64,000 nt of DNA, taken from NCBI GenBank assembly GCA_024138025.1, contig JAMXBD010001404.1, positions 62,001 to 126,000 on the forward strand, in the 5' to 3' direction. The notes below the pieces were generated by a model. It searched no databases. It saw only the letters and a program-made list of their open reading frames with translations, and was not told the DNA's origin. The stretch is from Combretum micranthum (lineage: Eukaryota; Streptophyta; Magnoliopsida; Myrtales; Combretaceae). The position numbers were made by a program, and so were the translations under genes. Below, one piece after another: positions 60,801 to 64,000 of the stretch. How positions within the stretch are numbered: the first letter of the stretch is position 1; each line of letters starts with the position of its first letter.

Positions 60801-63244
60801 ATTCAAAGCAGGGATGTTGGTTAAGGTTGTTGGGGAATTGGGGTTTGAGCTGTTGTAGACCAATGTGCCTGTGGTGGTTGAGTTGTCTACACCAATGGGT
60901 GCATCCATGAACGGGGAAATGGCAATTAGGAAACTTTTGCCTTTGGTTTGATGTGCGGTTAGAAGAGCTGTTGTAGTCTGGCCAGGACCTATGAAAATGG
61001 TGTCTGTGTTCAATGGTTTGGTGTAGGATGCATCAACCTCAACAACTGTTAGGTTATGTTGGGCAATTTTGAAGAAGAGCTCGTCGTTTAGGGCGGCGTT
61101 GATGATGCGTAGCAGATAGGTCTTGCCAGATTCAACATGTAGAACATAACCTGTAGCAGTAATAGAGTTAAGAAAAGGGCGAGGGGGAAAAATCACATGC
61201 TACTAGAAAATGAAATAAGTATAAAAAAAATTTTATATATCGTGTGACTAATCGAAGTACAAATCGAAACAACATAGGGAAAAAGTAATACTTCATCCTT
61301 AAATACATATAACGTGTATACCCACATGGTACATAACTATTAATTATATTTTTAACATAAAGAAGAGATTGTGAGTAGTTTCTCAAATAACCATCACACG
61401 TATTAAATAATGACCCACAGTAACTTATTATGCGTATATCATAATATAATAATATATAATTTGGCTAAGTAATTAATATCGAACCATATTAGAACAATTG
61501 ATTATGGGGCTCTAAACTTCACAATTTTATAGATTTTCAATTTTCATGTATGTGTACATGGCTGTAATTTTTCTATTTTTCAATCCTTATAATTCTAGTT
61601 ATAAGATGATGTATCATTTTATATCTTCTGCTAATGGATTTCTAGTTCATCGGTAAGAAATAAGCCCAAAATACTAGCTATATAGTTTAATATCTAAAAT
61701 AATTTATAAACATATAGTTTGATAGAGATAGATATTGGTGTCGGATCAATTCGGCCTAGATTGACACGGGTTGTGCTGGGTCAAGTCAACTCAACAGGTC
61801 ATAGGTAGGGTCACGGCTAGTGAAATTGTTTATTTTTTATTTTTCAACTCGATGTTTTTCATATGTTTCTAATGTATTCTTCACCATGGGGTTCTTTTAA
61901 AATATAATAAAAAATATTTTATATAAAATTAGCTTGAAATAAAAAATCTTGTTGTTTTCAACTCTGCATTTTATCTCATCTTTTTTCTTTATTTTCCATT
62001 GATCTCTCGCTCTCTCTTGCTTTGACACACACAACATATACATGACATGCAATGTTTTATATTTTTAAATTCAGTATTTTTTTTTTCAAGTTATGACCTG
62101 CATGGCCTATATGGCCAGACCGAGCTGACGAATCTGATTTGTCGGTAGTTGTTTGAGCCAGGTCATGGATCAGATCCAACCTGCACCTATGTCTAGATAG
62201 CGATATAAGCTAAATATTTAAATCATATACCCCATGCCAGTACCGGGAGAAGGACAATTAGGAACTGATCCTGGATGGCCATTAATGGTGTGTGCATCAG
62301 ACACATTTGGTGGTAATCCGCTTCGCATGGCTTGTTTGAGCACTGCTTCTGTATCTGCCTTCCACCATTCAGCTGTAATTTAAAAAAATATATATTTTTA
62401 ACATCTTTGTTTACCATCATATCCTAAACTTTTAAAATTATACAAACTCTTTAATTTTTTCGGTAAAACTCTTTAATTTTTTAAATTATACACTTGCACT
62501 CTTCCGACATGTATTAGGCTTGCAAATAGCAAAAAACTTATTAGAAGTATTTGTATAATTATAAAACTTACCCACTTGTATTTATGTATGTTACATACAA
62601 GAATGTAATGTATAATAAGCAATCAACCCTTTAAGGGGTGAAAAAAAAAATAAATTAAATTAACATTTAGGATAAATTTATTTAAAATATCAATGATTCA
62701 AGTGGTAAAATAAGAAACTAACGTTCTATAAAATGAGTCGAACAAAATAGTCATAAGTGACCCTCGAGGAAAGTAAGAAAAATTAATTGAACCAAACTTG
62801 ATATCATTTGGCTCACTTTATAAAATGTTAATTCGTTTTTTTAACCACTCAAAACGTTAATACTTTAAATTAATTTATCTTAAATGTTGATACATTTTGA
62901 TATAGTTTGTACTATAAAACAATTGAGGGTGTTAGTATAATTTTGAGATATTTCAAATTAAAAGATGGTATATATGATTAATTCAAAAGGAAGACAAACC
63001 TAATATAATTATTTTTTCTTTGTGAGGCTTGGGAAATGGGTATGGTACTCCTCTTTTAGGTAAGATGACAATTGCTCCATGAACAGTAGCTCTTAGCCAA
63101 GAAATATGAGCATGCCATAACAATGTGCCCCTTTGGCCTATGAGAGTGAAGTTATGAACAAAGCTTTGTCCTGGCTGAATTGGACATTGTGTGACATAAG
63201 CTGGACCATCCGACCAACCAGTCCTAAGTTGCCTTACCCCATGC
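57866..63244 (-). CDS. Laccase (multicopper oxidase), 3' four exons; 5' end off window
   Basis: Exons on the minus strand are 63244-63000, 62372-62244, 61150-60230 and 57996-57866, all with GT/AG junctions and matching phases. They give 474 residues of a usual ~560-580. The signal peptide and first copper-ligand pair (HWHG) lie beyond 64000 or are lost. Laccases are secreted copper enzymes that oxidise phenolics such as monolignols in the cell wall, reducing oxygen to water. Visible domains are cupredoxin 1 ([18 protein letters not shown]), domain 2 ([20 protein letters not shown]) and domain 3 with [11 protein letters not shown] and [16 protein letters not shown]. The end is PPPKDFPKC. Many NxS/T sites fit a glycoprotein. 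The usual WWHAH reads LWHAH, but both histidines remain. It resembles the LAC7/LAC14-like group, though subgroup is a guess. Confidence 0.92.
57997..60229 (-). other. Laccase last intron (2.2 kb)
   Basis: It splits a Gly codon (CCA G|GT GTG TGG), so the reading frame is restored across it. Besides AT-rich filler, it contains a tRNA-derived SINE at about 59951-60045 and poly-A/poly-T runs near 58490 and 58905. Confidence 0.88.
59951..60045 (-). mobile_element. tRNA-derived SINE, copy 3, in the laccase intron
   Basis: On the minus strand a good A box TAGTTTAATGG is followed by a good B box GATTTGAATCC, then CCCCTTATAATAGATTG and a poly-A tail. Flanking similar stretches TTATTCTATAGTG and TTATTTTGTAGTT suggest an aged target-site duplication. 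It has the same orientation as the host gene, so its A-tail is sense within the laccase pre-mRNA. Confidence 0.68.
61151..62243 (-). other. Laccase intron between exons 62244-62372 and 60230-61150
   Basis: 1093 bp. The donor GTACTGG splits a Gly codon (CCC G|GT TAT). It holds a probable hAT-like MITE at about 61732-62193. Confidence 0.88.
61732..62193. repeat. Probable hAT-like MITE in a laccase intron
   Basis: The ends ATATTGGTGTCGGATC and (inverted) ACATAGGTGCAGGTTGGATC are imperfectly inverted. Sub-terminal GGTCA/TGACC-rich blocks (GGGTCAAGTCAACTCAACAGG at the left; GAGCCAGGTCATGG at the right) resemble hAT MITEs. The flanks share only AGATA-like bases, so the duplication is not convincing. 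Confidence 0.42.
62373..62999 (-). other. Laccase intron between exons 63000-63244 and 62244-62372
   Basis: 627 bp with donor GTTTGTC and acceptor AAATTACAG, joining into [10 protein letters not shown]. Much of it is a hairpin MITE. Confidence 0.88.
62660..62890. repeat. Hairpin MITE family, copy 4, in a laccase intron
   Basis: This is the clearest copy. The left arm at 62660-62742 (TTAACATTTAGGATAAATTT, then AAGTGGTAAAATAAG, then TATAAAATGAGTCGAA) is nearly the inverse of the right arm at 62807-62890 (TTGGCTCACTTTATAAAA, then TAACCACTCAAAACG, then TTATCTTAAATGTTGA). About 64 bases separate the arms. Confidence 0.75.
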
Positions 63245-64000
63245 CTGCAATTCCATGTATTTTCATTTGATTTTTTATTAATATTTGGTCGGTATGATAA
63301 AAGATTTTCATAACTAAATTGATAATATATTTGAAGCATTATATTTGCATTGCCTTTATGAAATGAAACATGCAGGTAAATCAAGACAGAAGTATATTTG
63401 GTCCTATCATGTTTTTCTAAAGGACCGGTTTATCAGTTATTTACTATTCAAATTCATATCAAACCATCATTAAATTATTTAAATATATAATATATCATTT
63501 TTTTAGGAAAAATGTGAAAACATATGCAACATCTTTGGAAATAAATACGTATAAATAGTTAAACTTATTTTCTTAATGAATGCTGGTTGATGAAAAAAAA
63601 AATAATATGATAATATAAAAATTGGGTTTTATTTCCCTACGTGAAGTGTAGCGTACTCCATCCCTTTATACACTTTATATGATAAAAAAAAAAAAAAAAA
63701 AAACGTGGTATATAAATTTTGTACTTTTCCTTTTACGTATATGATACTTTGTTTAGTATATATAATTAAATATTCCAGGTTTTCATCTCATAAGGATGGG
63801 ATCCTAAAACATGTAAGACACTAAATGACCAATTAGAATCTATAAAACCTGTAGATAAGTTCATAAAAACAGGTTTTAAAATATTTGCTCAAGATGTTAT
63901 AAGGAGTGCTAATTCTATAATTTAAAAACCTATATTTACGATACAACTTATGGTTTTCTTTTCCAGTAAGTGTCGGTATATTTATTTAAATGCATGAGAC
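63245..64000. other. Laccase upstream intron sequence to window edge
   Basis: The acceptor ATTGCAG precedes the exon at 63244, so this must be intron on the minus strand. I looked for the preceding laccase exon (ending in an HWHG-type motif) and found none before 64000. AT-rich, with an A run near 63685-63703. Confidence 0.7.

Noticed and set aside
61151..61196. ATG at 61196 as a laccase start
   Set aside because: The residues before GYVLHVES do not fit laccase; a splice acceptor (GCTACAG) ends at 61151.

Overview
This is an AT-rich nuclear window from a flowering plant, most likely a core eudicot. The signs are split genes with GT/AG introns, a jasmonate-receptor (COI1) gene, a DIVARICATA-type MYB gene and a plant laccase gene, all set in dense and mostly decayed transposable elements. 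There is no operon structure, rRNA, tRNA gene or CRISPR array.

Layout. About 1-2850 is the 3' part of a broken Ty3/gypsy retrotransposon. About 2.85-24.5 kb is gene-free and built of repeats: a 2.2 kb Mutator-like element with long inverted termini (10525-12719), a gag-only LTR element on the minus strand (13444-15667), a 1.17 kb hAT-type element (17895-19060), a 0.24 kb inverted-repeat element (22428-22672) and several weaker copies. The COI1 gene is at 25112-33154 (+). It has three exons encoding 592 residues and a 5.8 kb first intron that holds a tandem duplication and a 1.16 kb non-autonomous hAT element. About 34.3-35.4 kb is an old MITE with a younger hAT MITE inserted in it. About 37.0-41.2 kb is a decayed minus-strand Ty1/copia element with a solo LTR nested inside. 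About 45.6-49.2 kb looks like a decayed tandem array with a unit of roughly 150-180 bp, broken up by a SINE and two MITEs. The MYB gene is at 50734-52170 (-), with two exons and an apparent one-base frameshift in a G run. The last four exons of a laccase gene lie at 57866-63244 (-); its first exons are beyond the right edge, and each visible intron holds or probably holds a repeat insertion.

The three genes are functionally unrelated: COI1 is the F-box subunit of the SCF complex that perceives jasmonoyl-isoleucine, the MYB protein is a transcription factor, and laccase is a secreted multicopper oxidase. Nothing suggests co-regulation. I did not find a convincing new biological system. The most informative signals are the insertion footprints (perfect target-site duplications and paralogous empty sites inside the window), a multi-copy hairpin MITE family, a tRNA-derived SINE family, the decayed tandem array and the MYB frameshift.
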